Shown here piece after piece: positions 43,916 through 57,279 of a DNA stretch of 64,000 nt. Each line of letters begins with the position of its first letter. The stretch's first letter is position 1. Made by a program: the position numbers and the translations under genes. The DNA comes from Apostichopus japonicus (Eukaryota > Echinodermata > Holothuroidea > Aspidochirotida > Stichopodidae). The notes under the pieces are model-generated. The model did not search any database. It was given only the letters and a program-made list of their open reading frames with translations, and had not been told where the DNA came from. The stretch is taken from positions 3,133,001 through 3,197,000 of the forward strand of contig NC_092574.1 in the NCBI RefSeq assembly GCF_037975245.1, given 5' to 3'.

Positions 43916-46589
43916 TTCGATTGTTCGGTACCGCACATTCGATTGATCCTCACCGCAAATTCGATTGATCGGTACCGCACATTCGATTTATCGGCAACGC
44001 ACATTCGATTTATAGGTACCGCACATTCGATTGATCGGTACCGCACATTCGATTGATCGGTACCGCACATTCTATTTATCGGTACCGCACATTCGATTGA
44101 TCGGTACCGCACATTCGATTGATCGGCACCGCACATTGTATTGATCGTTACCGCACATTCGATTGATCGTCATCGCACATTGGATTGATCGTCACCGCAC
44201 ATTCGATTGATCGGTACCGCACATTCGATTGATCGGCAACGCACATTCGATTGATCGGTACCGCACATTCGATTGATCGATACCTCACATTCTGTTTATC
44301 GGTACCGCACATTCGATTGATCGGCACCGCATATTCCATTTATTGGTATCGCACATACGATTTATCGGTAAGGCACATTCGATTTATCGGCACCGCATAT
44401 TCCATTTATCGGTACCGCACACACGATTTATCGGTACCGCACATTCGATTTATCGGCACCGCACATTCGATTGATCGATATGGCACATTCGATTGATCGG
44501 TACCGCACATTCGATTGTTCGGTACCGCACAATCGATTGATCGGCACCGCAAATTCGATTGATCGTTACCGCACATGCGATTAAACGGTACCGTACATTA
44601 GATTTATCGGCAACGCACATTCGATTAATCGGTACCGCACATTCGATTTATCGGCAACGCACATTCGATTTATCGGTACCGCACATTCGATTTATCGGTA
44701 CCGCACATTCGATTGATCCTCACCGCACATTCGATTTATCGGTACCGCATATTCGATTGATCGGTACCGCAAATTCGATTGATCGGTACCGCACATTCGA
44801 TTGATCGGCACCGCACATTCGATTGATCGGTACCGCACATTCGATTGATCGGTACCGCACATTCGATTGATCGGCACCGCACATTCGATTGATCGGTACC
44901 GCACATTCGATTGATCGTTACCGCACATTCGATTGATCGTCACCGCATATTCGATTGATCGGTACCGCACATTCGATTGATCGGCACCGCACATTCGATT
45001 GATCGGTACCGCACATTCGATTGATCGATACCTCACATTCTGTTTATCGGTACCGCACATTCGATTTATAGGTACCGCACATTCGAATGATCGATAAGGC
45101 ACATTCGATTGATCGGTACCGCACATTCGATTGATCGGTACCGCACATTCGATTGATCGGCAACGCACATTCTGTTTATCGGTACCGCACATTCAATTTA
45201 TCGGTACCGCACATTCGATTTATCGGTACCGCACATTCGATTGATCGGTACCGCACATTCGATTGATCGGTACCGCACATTCGATTTATCGGCAACGCAC
45301 ATTCGATTTATAGGTACCGCACATTCGATTGATCGGTACCGCACATTCGATTTATCGGCACCGCACATTCGATTTATCGGCACCGCACATTCTATTGATC
45401 GGCACCGCACATTCGATTGATCGTCATCGCACATTCGATTGATGGTCACCGCACATTCGATTTATCGGTACCGCACATTCGATTGATCGGCACCGCACAT
45501 TCGATTGATCGGTACCGCACATTCGATTGATCGATACCTCACATTCTGTTTATCGGTACCGCACATTCGATTGATCGGCACCGCATATTCCATTTATTGG
45601 TACCGCACATACGATTTATCGGTACCGCACATTCGATTTATCGGCACCGCATATTCCATTTATCGGTACCGCACATACCATTTATCGGTACCGCACATTC
45701 GATTTATCGGCACCGCACATTCGATTGATCGATATGGCACATTCGATTGATCGGTACCGCATATTCGATTGTTCGGTACCGCACAATCGATTGATCGGCA
45801 CCGCAAATTCGATTGATCGTTACCGCACATTCGATTAAACGGTACCGTACATTAGATTTATCGGCAACGCACATTCGATTAATCGGTACCGCACATTCGA
45901 TTTATCGGCAACGCACATTCGATTTATAGGTACCGCACATTCGATTGATCGATAAGGCACATTCGATTTATCGGTACCGCACATTCGATTGATCGGTACC
46001 GCACATTCGATTGATCCTCACCGCACATTCGATTTATCGGTACCGCATATTCGATTGATCGGTACCGCAAATTCGATTGATCGGTACCGCACATTCGATT
46101 GATCGGCACCGCACATTCGATTTATCGGTACCGCACATTCCATTTATCGGTACCGCACATTCGATTGATCGGTACCGCATATTCGATTGATCGGTACCGC
46201 ACAATCGATTGATCGGCACCGCACATTCGATTGATCGGTACCTCACATTAGATTTATCGGCAACGCACATTCGATTGATCCTCACCGCACATTCGATTTA
46301 TCGGTACCGATCAATCGAATAATCGGTACCGCACATACGATTTATCGGTACCGCACATTCGATTTATCGGCACCGCATATTCCATTTATCGGTACCGCAC
46401 ATACGATTTATCGGTACCGCACATTCGATTTATCGGCACCGCACATTCGATTGATCGATATGGCACATTCGATTGATCGGTACCGCACATTCGATTGTTC
46501 GGTACCGCACATTCGATTGATCGGCACCGCAAATTCGATTGATCGGTACCGCACATTCGATTTATCGGCAACGCACATTCGATTTATAG

Positions 46590-48300
46590 GTACCGCACAT
46601 TCGATTGATCGGTACCGCACATTCGATTGATCGGTACCGCACATTCTATTTATCGGTACCGCACATTCGATTGATCGGTACCGCACATTCGATTGATCGG
46701 CACCGCACATTGTATTGATCGTTACCGCACATTCGATTGATCGTCATCGCACATTGGATTGATCGTCACCGCACATTCGATTGATCGGTACCGCACATTC
46801 GATTGATCGGCACCGCACATTCGATTGATCGGTACCGCACATTCGATTGATCGATACCTCACATTCTGTTTATCGGTACCGCACATTCGATTGATCGGCA
46901 CCGCATATTCCATTTATTGGTACCGCACATACGATTTATCGGTACCGCACATTCGATTTATCGGCACCGCATATTCCATTTATCGGTACCGCACACACGA
47001 TTTATCGGTACCGCACATTCGATTTATCGGCACCGCACATTCGATTGATCGATATGGCACATTCGATTGATCGGTACCGCACATTCGATTGTTCGGTACC
47101 GCACAATCGATTGATCGGCACCGCAAATTCGATTGATCGTTACCGTACATTCGATTAAACGGTACCGTACATTAGATTTATCGGCAACGCACATTCGATT
47201 AATCGGTACCGCACATTCGATTTATCGGCAACGCACATTCGATTTATAGGTACCGCACATTCGATTGATCGATAAGGCACATTCGATTTATCGGTACCGC
47301 ACATTCGATTTATCGGTACCGCACATTCGATTGATCCTCACCGCACATTCGATTTATCGGTACCGCATATTCGATTGATCGGTACCGCAAATTCGATTGA
47401 TCGGTACCGCACATTCGATTGATCGGCACCGCACATTCGATTGATCGGTACCGCACATTCGATTGATCGGTACCGCACATTCTATTTATCGGCACCGCAC
47501 ATTCGATTGATCGGTACCGCACATTCGATTGATCGGCACCGCACATTGTATTGATCGTTACCGCACATTCGATTGATCGTCATCGCACATTCGATTGATC
47601 GTCACCGCACATTCGATTGATCGGTACCGCACATTCGATTGATCGGCACCGCACATTCGATTGATCGGTACCGCACATTCGATTGATCGATACCTCACAT
47701 TCTGTTTATCGGTACCGCACATTCGATTGATCGGCACCGCATATTCCATTTATTGGTACCGCACATACGATTTATCGGTACCGCACATTCGATTTATCGG
47801 CACCGCATATTCCATTTATCGGTACCGCACACACGATTTATCGGTACCGCACATTCGATTTATCGGCACCGCACATTCGATTGATCGATATGGCACATTC
47901 GATTGATCGGTACCGCACATTCGATTGTTCGGTACCGCACAATCGATTGATCGACACCGCAAATTCGATTGATCGTTACCGCACATTCGATTAAACGGTA
48001 CCGTACATTAGATTTATCGGCAACGCACATTCGATTAATCGGTACCGCACATTCGATTTATCGGCAACGCACATTCGATTTATAGATACCGCACATTTGA
48101 TTGATCGATAAGGCACATTCGATTTATCGGTACCGCACATTCGATTTATCGGTACCGCACATTCGATTGATCCTCACCGCACATCCGATTTATCGGTACC
48201 GCATATTCGATTGATCGGTACCGCAAATTCGATTGATCGGTACCGCACATTCGATTGATCGGCACCGCACATTCGATTGATCGGTACCGCACATTCGATT
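46590..48300 (+). repeat. Tandem HOR pair in domain B, 836-bp unit (38 monomers)
   Basis: ATTGTATTGATCGTTACC (TGTA at 46,711 and 47,547) and AAACGGTACCGTAC (unit starts 47,160 and 47,996) recur at exactly 836 bp. Single-base differences exist (CATTGGATTG near 46,753 against CATTCGATTG; GATCGACACC near 47,952 only in the second copy). A similar block begins near 44,137. Confidence 0.87.
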
Positions 48301-48743
48301 GATCGGTACCGCACATTCGATTGATCGGCACCGCACATTCGATTGATCGGTACCGCACATTCGATTGATCGTTACCGCACATTCGATTGATCGTCATCGC
48401 ACATTCGATTGATCGTCACCGCACATTCGATTGATCGGTACCGCACATTCGATTGATCGGCACCGCACATTCGATTGATCGGTACCGCACATTCGATTGA
48501 TCGATACCTCACATTCTGTTTATCGGTACCGCACATTCGATTTATAGGTACCGCACATTCGATTGATCGATAAGGCACATTCGATTGATCGGTACCGCAC
48601 ATTCGATTGATCGGTACCGCACATTCGATTGATCGGCAACGCATATTCTGTTTATCGGTACCGCACATTCAATTTATCGGTACCGCACATTCGATTTATC
48701 GGCACCGCACATTCGATTTATCGGTACCGCACATTCGATTGAT

Positions 48744-48764
48744 CCTCACCGAAATTCTATTTAT
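48744..48764 (+). repeat. 21-bp monomer, CCTCACCGAAATT type
   Basis: Lies in the first copy of the 1,143-bp duplication. Confidence 0.95.
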
Positions 48765-49886
48765 CGGCACCGCACATTCGATTCATCGGTACCGCACATT
48801 CGATTGATCGGTACCGCACATTCTATTTATCGGCAACGCACATTCGATTTATAGGTACCGCACATTCGATTGATCGATAAGGCACATTCGATTGATCGGT
48901 ACCGTACATTCGATTGATCGGTACCGCACATTCGATTGATCGGCACCGCACATTCTATTGATCGTTACCGCACATTCGATTGATCGTCATCGCACATTCG
49001 ATTGATCGTCACCGCACATTCGATTGATCGGTACCGCACATTGGATTGATCGGCACCGCACATTCGATTGATCGGTACCGCACATTCGATTGATCGATAC
49101 CTCACATTCTGTTTATCGGTACCGCACATTCGATTGATCGGCACCGCATATTCCATTTATCGGTACCGCACATACGATTTATCGGTACCGCACATTCGAT
49201 TTATCGGCACCGCATATTCCATTTATCGGTACCGCACATACGATTTATCGGTACCGCACATTCGATTTATCGGCACCGCACATTCGATTGATCGATATGG
49301 CACATTCGATTGATCGGTACCGCACATTCGATTGTTCGGTACCGCACATTCGATTGATCGGCACCGCAAATTCGATTGATCGGTACCGCACATTCGATTT
49401 ATCGGCAACGCACATTCGATTTATAGGTACCGCACATTCGATTGATCGGTATCGCACATTCGATTGATCGGTACCGCACATTCTATTTATCGGCAACGCA
49501 CATTCGATTTATCGGTACCGCACATTCGATTTATCGGTACCGCACATTCGATTGATCGGTACCGCATATTCGATTGATCGGTACCGCACAATCGATTGAT
49601 CGGCACCGCACATTCGATTGATCGGTACCTCACATTAGATTTATCGGCAACGCACTTTCGATTAATCGGTACCGCACATTCGATTGATCGGTACCGCACA
49701 TTCGATTGTTCGGTACCGCACATTCGAATTATCGGCAACGCACATTCGATTGATCGGTACCGCACATTCGATTGATCGATAAGGCACATTCGATTTATCG
49801 GTACCGCACATACGATTTATCGGTACCGCACATTCGATTGATCGGCACCGCACATTCGATTTATCGGTACCGCACATTCGATTGAT

Positions 49887-49907
49887 CCTCACCGAAATTC
49901 TATTTAT
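49887..49907 (+). repeat. 21-bp monomer, CCTCACCGAAATT type
   Basis: Lies in the second copy of the 1,143-bp duplication, exactly 1,143 bp after the previous member. Confidence 0.95.
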
Positions 49908-51733
49908 CGGCACCGCACATTCGATTCATCGGTACCGCACATTCGATTGATCGGTACCGCACATTCTATTTATCGGCAACGCACATTCGATTTATAGGTA
50001 CCGCACATTCGATTGATCGATAAGGCACATTCGATTGATCGGTACCGTACATTCGATTGATCGGTACCGCACATTCGATTGATCGGCACCGCACATTCTA
50101 TTGATCGTTACCGCACATTCGATTGATCGTCATCGCACATTCGATTGATCGTCACCGCACATTCGATTGATCGGTACCGCACATTGGATTGATCGGCACC
50201 GCACATTCGATTGATCGGTACCGCACATTCGATTGATCGATACCTCACATTCTGTTTATCGGTACCGCACATTCGATTGATCGGCACCGCATATTCCATT
50301 TATCGGTACCGCACATACGATTTATCGGTACCGCACATTCGATTTATCGGCACCGCATATTCCATTTATCGGTACCGCACATACGATTTATCGGTACCGC
50401 ACATTCGATTTATCGGCACCGCACATTCGATTGATCGATATGGCACATTCGATTGATCGGTACCGCACATTCGATTGTTCGGTACCGCACATTCGATTGA
50501 TCGGCACCGCAAATTCGATTGATCGGTACCGCACATTCGATTTATCGGCAACGCACATTCGATTTATAGGTACCGCACATTCGATTGATCGGTATCGCAC
50601 ATTCGATTGATCGGTACCGCACATTCTATTTATCGGCAACGCACATTCGATTTATCGGTACCGCACATTCGATTTATCGGTACCGCACATTCGATTGATC
50701 GGTACCGCATATTCGATTGATCGGTACCGCACAATCGATTGATCGGCACCGCACATTCGATTGATCGGTACCTCACATTAGATTTATCGGCAACGCACTT
50801 TCGATTAATCGGTACCGCACATTCGATTGATCGGTACCGCACATTCGATTGTTCGGTACCGCACATTCGAATTATCGGCAACGCACATTCGATTGATCGG
50901 TACCGCACATTCGATTGATCGATAAGGCACATTCGATTTATCGGTACCGCACATACGATTTATCGGTACCGCACATTCGATTGATCGGAACCGTACATTC
51001 GATTGATCTGTACCGCACATTCGATTGATCGGTACCGCACATTCCATTTATCGGCAACCCACATTCGATTTATAGGTACCGCACATTCGATTGATCGGTA
51101 CCGCACATTCGATTGATCGGTACCGCACATTCTATTTATCGGTACCTCACATTCGATTGATCCTCACAGCAAATTAGCTTTATCGGCACCGCACATTCGA
51201 TTGATCGTTACCGCACATTCGATTCATCGGTACCGCACATTCGATTTATCGGCAACGCACATTCGATTAATCGGTACCGCACATTCGATTGATCGGTACC
51301 GCACATTCGATTGATCGGTACCGCACATTCGATTTATCGGTACCACACATTCGATTTATCGGTACCGCACATTCGATTAATCGGTACCGCACATTCGATT
51401 GTTCGGTACCGCACAATCGATTTATCGGTTCCGCACTTTCGATTTATCGGTACCGCACATTCGATTTATCGGTACCGCACATTCGATTGATCGGTACCGC
51501 ATATTCGATTGTTCGGTACCGCACAATCGATTGATCGGCACCGCACATTCGATTGATCGGTACCGCACATTCGATTTATCGGCAACGCACATTCGATTGA
51601 TCGGTACCGCACATTCGATTGATCGATACCGCACATTTTGTTTATCGGTACCGCACATTCGATTTATCGGTACCGCACATTCGATTGATCGGTACCGCAC
51701 ATTCGATTTATCGGTACCGCACATTCGATTGAT

Positions 51734-51757
51734 CGGTATACCGCACATTCGATTGAT
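51734..51757 (+). repeat. 24-bp monomer with TA insertion
   Basis: GGTACC has become GGTATACC (CGGTATACCGCAC). It lies in the A-type island and has its counterpart at 58,006, 6,272 bp away in the matching block. Confidence 0.95.
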
Positions 51758-52527
51758 CGGTACCGCACATTCGATTTATCGGCAACGCACATTCGATTTA
51801 TAGGTACCGCACATTCGATTGATCGATAAGGCACATTCGATTTATCGGTACCGCACATACGATTTATCGGTACCACACATTCGATTGATCGGAACCGCTC
51901 ATTCGATTGATCTGTACCGCACATTCGATTGATCGGTACCGCACATTCCATTTATCGGCAACGCACATTCGATTGATAGGTACCGCACATTCGATTGATC
52001 GGTACCGCACATTCGATTGATCGGTACCGCACATTCTATTTATCGGTACCACACATTCGATTGATCCTCACCGCAAATTAGCTTTATCGGCACCGCACAT
52101 TCGATTGATCGTTACCGCACATTCGATTCATCGGTACCGCACATTCGATTCATCGACAACGCACATTCGATTAATCGGTACCGCACATTCGATTGATCGG
52201 TACCGCACATTCGATTGATCGGTACCGCACATTCGATTTATCGGTACCACACATTCGATTGATCGGTACCGCACATTCGATTGATCGGTACCGCACATTC
52301 GATTGTTCGGTACCGCACAATCGATTTATCGGTTCCGCACTTTCGATTTATCGGTACCGCACATTCGATTTATCGGTACCGCACATTCGATTGATCGGTA
52401 CCGCATATTCGATTGTTCGGTACCGCACAATCGATTGATCGGCACCGCACATTCGATTGATCGGTACCGCACATTAGATTTATCGGCAACGCACATTCGA
52501 TTAATCGGTACCGCACATTCGATTGAT

Positions 52528-52551
52528 CGGTATACCGCACATTCGATTGTT
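52528..52551 (+). repeat. 24-bp monomer with TA insertion
   Basis: Same CGGTATACC change in the second copy of the 904-bp HOR, but followed by a ..GTT unit. It is at a different place within the HOR than the one at 51,734. Confidence 0.95.
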
Positions 52552-53199
52552 CGGTACCGCACATTCGAATTATCGGCAACGCACATTCGATTGATCGGTA
52601 CCGCACATTCGATTGATCGATACCGCACTTTCTGTTTATCGGTACCGCACATTCGATTTATCGGTACCGCACATTCGATTGATCGGTACCGCACATTCGA
52701 TTGATCGGTACCGCACATTCGATTTATCGGTACCGCACATTCGATTGATCGGTACCGCACATTCGATTGATCGGTACCGCACATTCGATTTATCGGCACC
52801 GCACATTCGATTGATCGGTACCGCACATTCGATTGATCGTTACCGCACATTCGATTGATCGTCATCGCACATTCGATTGATCGTCACCGCACATTCGATT
52901 GATCGGTACCGCACATTCGATTGATCGGCACCGCACATTCGATTGATCGGTACCGCACATTCGATTGATCGATACCTCACATTCTGTTTATCGGTACCGC
53001 ACATTCGATTTATAGGTACCGCACATTCGATTGATCGATAAGGCACATTCGATTGATCGGTACCGCACATTCAATTGATCGGTACCGCACATTCGATTGA
53101 TCGGCAACGCACATTCTGTTTATTGGTACCGCACATTCAATTTATCGGTACCGCACATTCGATTTATCGGCACCGCACATTCGATTTATCGGTACCGCA

Positions 53200-53964
53200 C
53201 ATTCGATTGATCCTCACCGAAATTCTATTTATCGGCACCGCACATTCGATTAATCGGTACCGCACATTCGATTGATCGGTACCGCACATTCTATTTATCG
53301 GCAACGCACATTCGATTTATAGGTACCGCACATTCGATTGATCGATAAGGCACATTCGATTGATCGGTACCGTACATTCGATTGATCGGTACCGCACATT
53401 CGATTGATCGGCACCGCACATTCTATTGATCGTTACCGCACATTCGATTGATCGTCATCGCACATTCGATTGATCGTCACCGCACATTCGATTGATCGGT
53501 ACCGCACATTGGATTGATCGGCACCGCACATTCGATTGATCGGTACCGCACATTCGATTGATCGATACCTCACATTCTGTTTATCGGTACCGCACATTCG
53601 ATTGATCGGCACCGCATATTCCATTTATCGGTACCGCACATACGATTTATCGGTACCGCACATTCGATTTATCGGCACCGCATATTCCATTTATCGGTAC
53701 CGCACATACGATTTATCGGTACCGCACATTCGATTTATCGGCACCGCACATTCGATTGATCGATATGGCACATTCGATTGATCGGTACCGCACATTCGAT
53801 TGTTCGGTACCGCACATTCGATTGATCGGCACCGCAAATTCGATTGATCGGTACCGCACATTCGATTTATCGGCAACGCACATTCGATTTATAGGTACCG
53901 CACATTCGATTGATCGGTACCGCACATTCGATTGATCGGTACCGCACATTCTATTTATCGGCAA
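53200..53964 (+). repeat. Partial third copy of the 1,143-bp HOR
   Basis: Aligns with 48,732-49,496 at an offset of 4,468 bp (203 units plus 2, as expected from the odd-length units between). It includes its own 21-bp unit at 53,212. It differs by a few substitutions (ATTAATCGG near 53,250 against ATTCATCGG; GGTACCGCAC near 53,920 against GGTATCGCAC). The right flank then diverges into CGATTTATAGG units. Confidence 0.85.
53212..53232 (+). repeat. 21-bp monomer, CCTCACCGAAATT type
   Basis: Lies in the partial third copy of the 1,143-bp HOR. Confidence 0.95.
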
Positions 53965-54530
53965 CGCACATTCGATTTATAGGTACCGCACATTCGATTT
54001 ATCGATAAGGCACATTCGATTGATCGGTACCGCACATTCGATTGATCGGTACCGCACATTCGATTGATCGGCACCGCACATTCTATTGATCGTTACCGCA
54101 CATTCGATTGATCGTCATCGCACATTGGATTGATGGTCACCGCACATTCGATTGATCGGTACCGCACATTCGATTGATCGGCACCGCACATTCGATTGAT
54201 CGGTACCGCACATTTGATTGATCGATACCTCACATTCTGTTTATCGGTACCGCACATTCGATTGATCGGCACCGCATATTCCATTTATTGGTACCGCACA
54301 TACGATTTATCGGTACCGCACATTCGATTTATCGGCACCGCATATTCCATTTATCGGTACCGCACATACCATTTATCGGTACCGCACATTCCATTTATCG
54401 GCACCGCACATTCGATTGATCGATATGGCACATTCGATTGATCGGTACTGCACATTCGATTGTTCGGTACCGCACAATCGATTGATCGGCACCGCAAATT
54501 CGATTGATCGTTACCGCACATTCGATTAAA

Positions 54531-55664
54531 CGGTACCGTACATTAGATTTATCGGCAACGCACATTCGATTAATCGGTACCGCACATTCTATTTATCGGC
54601 AACGCACATTCGATTGATCGGTACCGCACATTCGATTGATCGATAAGGCACATTCGATTTATCGGTACCGCACATTCGATTTATCGGTACCGCACATTCG
54701 ATTGATCCTCACCGCACATTCGATTTATCGGTACCGCATATTCGATTGATCGGTACCGCAAATTCGATTGATCGGTACCGCACATTCGATTTATCGACAC
54801 CGCACATTCGATTTATCGGTACCGCACATTCGATTTATCGGTACCGCACAATCGATTTATCGGTACCGCACATTCGATTTATCGGTACCGCACATTCGAT
54901 TGATCGATACCTCACATTCTGTTTATCCGTACCGCACTTTCTATTTATCGGCACCGCACATTCTATTTATCGGTACCGCACATACGATTTATCGGTACCG
55001 CACATTCGATTTATCGGTACCGCACATTCGATTGATCGGTACCGCACATTCGATTCATCGGTACCGCACATTCGATTGATCGGCACCGCACATTCGATTG
55101 ATCGGTACCGCACATTCGATTGATCCTCACCGCACATTCGATTTATCGGTACCGTATATTCGATTGATCGGTACCGCACATTCGATTGATCGGTACCGCA
55201 CATTCGATTGATCGGCAACGCACATTCGATTGATCGGCACCGCACATTCCATTTATCGGTACCGCACATTCGATTTATCGGTACCGCACATTCGATTTAT
55301 CGGCAACGCACATTCGATTAATCGGTACCTCACATTCGATTTATCGGTACCGCACATTCGATTGATCGGTACCGCACATTCGATTGTTCGGTACCGCACA
55401 ATCGATTTATCGGTTCCGCATTTTCGATTTATCGGTACCGCACATTCGATTTATCGGTACCGCACATTCGATTGATCGGTACCGCATATTCGATTGATCG
55501 GTACCGCACAATCGATTGATCGGCACCGCACATTCGATTGATCGGTACCTCACATTAGATTTATCGGCAACGCACATTCGATTGATCCTCACCGCACATT
55601 CGATTTATCGGTACCGATCAATCGAATAATCGGTACCGCACATACGATTTATCGGTACCGCACA
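54531..55664 (+). repeat. Long-range duplicated block, copy 2 (partner 42,716-43,915)
   Basis: Same rare units as the partner 11.7-11.8 kb upstream, with a net loss of three units. Private changes include CGACACCGCAC near 54,796 and CGATTCATCGG near 55,052. A third, shorter relative lies at about 56,270-56,900. Confidence 0.8.
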
Positions 55665-56664
55665 TTCGATTTATCGGCACCGCATATTCCATTTATCGGT
55701 ACCGCACATACGATTTATCGGTACCGCACATTCGATTTATCGGCACCGCACATTCGATTGATCGATATGGCACATTCGATTGATCGGTACCGCACATTCG
55801 ATTGATCGGCACCGCAAATTCGATTGATCGGTACCGCACATTCGATTTATCGGCACCGCACATTCGATTTATCGGCACCGCACATTCGATTGATCGATAT
55901 GGCACATTCGATTGATCGGTACCGCACATTCGATTGTTCGGTACCGCACAATCGATTAATCGGCACCGCAAATTCGATTGATCGTTACCGCACTTTCGAT
56001 TAAACGGTACCGTACATTAGATTTATCGGCAACGCACATTCGATTAATCGGTACCGCACATTCGATTTATCGGCAACGAACATTCGATTTATAGGTACCG
56101 CACATTCGATTGATCGATAAGGCACATTCGATTTATCGGTACCGCACATTCGATTTATCGGTACCGCACATTCGATTGATCCTCACCGCACATTCGATTT
56201 ATCGGTACCGCATATTCGATTGATCGGTACCGCAAATTCGATTGATCGGTACCGCACATTCGATTGATCGATACCTCACATTCTGTTTATCCGTACCGCA
56301 CTTTCTATTTATCGGTACCGCACATTCCATTTATCGGTACCGCACATACGATTTATCGGTACCGCACATTCGATTTATCGGTACCGCACATTCGATTGAT
56401 CGGTACCGCACATTCGATTGATCGGTACCGCACATTCGATTGATCGGCACCGCACATTCGATTGATCGGTACCGCACATTCGATTGATCCTCACCGCACA
56501 TTCGATTTATCGGTACCGTATATTCGATTGATCGGTACCGCACATTCGATTGATCGGAACCGCACATTCGATTGATCGGCAACGCACATTCGAATGATCG
56601 GCACCGCACATTCCATTTATCGGTACCGCACATTCGATTTATCGGTACCGCACATTCGATTTAT

Positions 56665-56685
56665 CGGCAACGCCAGTCGATTAAT
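56665..56685 (+). repeat. 21-bp monomer
   Basis: Reads CGGCAACGCCA then GTCGATTAAT. One base is missing and the CACATT core is altered. It occurs once. The equivalent unit near 55,298 is a normal 22-mer, so the change is private to this copy. Confidence 0.95.
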
Positions 56686-57279
56686 CGGTACCTCACATTC
56701 GATTTATCGGTACCGCACATTCGATTGATCGGTACCGCACATTCGATTGTTCGGTACCGCACAATCGATTTATCGGTTCCGCATTTTCGATTTATCGGTA
56801 CCGCACATTCGATTTATCGGTACCGCACATTCGATTGATCGGTACCGCATATTCGATTGATCGGTACCGCACAATCGATTGATCGGCACCGCACATTCGA
56901 TTGATCGGTACCTCACATTAGATTTATCGGCAACGCACTTTCGAGTAATCGGTACCGCACATTCGATTGATCGGTACCGCACATTCGATTGTTCGGTACC
57001 GCACATTCGAATTATCGGCAACGCACATTCGATTGATCGGTACCGCACATTCGATTGATCGGTACCGCACATTCGATTTATCGGTACCGCACATTCGATT
57101 TATCGGTACCGCACATTCGATTGATCGGTACCGCACATTCGATTGATCGGTACCGCACATTCGATTTATCGGCAACGCACATTCGATTTATAGGTACCGC
57201 ACATTCGATTGATCGATAAGGCACATTCGATTTATCGGTACCGCACATACGATTTATCGGTACCGCACATTCGATTGAT

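Larger units (their letters stand above)
48698..50983 (+). repeat. Perfect tandem duplication, 1,143-bp unit
   Basis: 48,698-49,840 and 49,841-50,983 read the same at an offset of 1,143 bp, and I found no difference by eye. 1,143 is 52 units minus one base, because each copy contains one 21-bp CCTCACCGAAATTCTA unit (48,744 and 49,887). Shared rare units include GCACTTTCGATTAATCGG and GGTATCGCAC. The copies end where the right flank reads CGGAACCGTAC. It is the longest duplication in the window that looks identical. Confidence 0.92.
50984..52800 (+). repeat. A-type HOR island inside domain B, two copies of a 904-bp unit
   Basis: Matching landmarks are 904 bp apart: GATCTGTACC (51,008 and 51,912) and CCTCAC..GCAAATTAG (51,162 and 52,066). 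904 equals 41 units plus the 2-bp insertion in a 24-bp unit. The left copy and the start of the right copy match the block at about 57,280-58,350 at an offset of 6,294, becoming 6,272 after one extra unit near 51,380. The block lacks domain-B marker units, while both flanks carry them. This suggests an A-type segment moved into, or persisting within, domain B. Confidence 0.75.
40421..57060 (+). repeat. Satellite domain B
   Basis: This domain is marked by units I did not see outside it: CGATATGGCAC (first near 40,649, last near 55,891), the half-unit GCATATTCCATTTAT, and a unit preceded by AAA with CGTACATTAG (AAACGGTACCGTACATTAG, for example unit starts 42,716, 47,160, 47,996 and 54,531). A unit GGTACCGATCAATCGAATAA occurs three times (about 43,860, 46,311 and 55,611). 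Tandem HORs of 836, 1034 and 1143 bp lie inside. An A-type island at 50,984-52,800 interrupts the domain. The right edge is approximate, because the last 1 kb before 57,060 mixes both vocabularies. Confidence 0.7.

Noticed and set aside
52326-52865. Long minus-strand open frame of 179 residues (another of equal length at 59,588-60,127)
   Set aside because: The minus-strand consensus has no stop in any frame, so long open runs are expected by chance. One runs through a 24-bp unit and the other through a 21-bp unit with only a change of repeat phase, which fits a repeat artefact.
54001-54009. TATCGATA (DREF-like) formed where a ..TTTAT unit meets a CGATAAGG unit
   Set aside because: It depends on a chance junction of two variants. 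CGATAAGG is usually preceded by ..TTGAT, so the site is rare, and the taxon is unknown.
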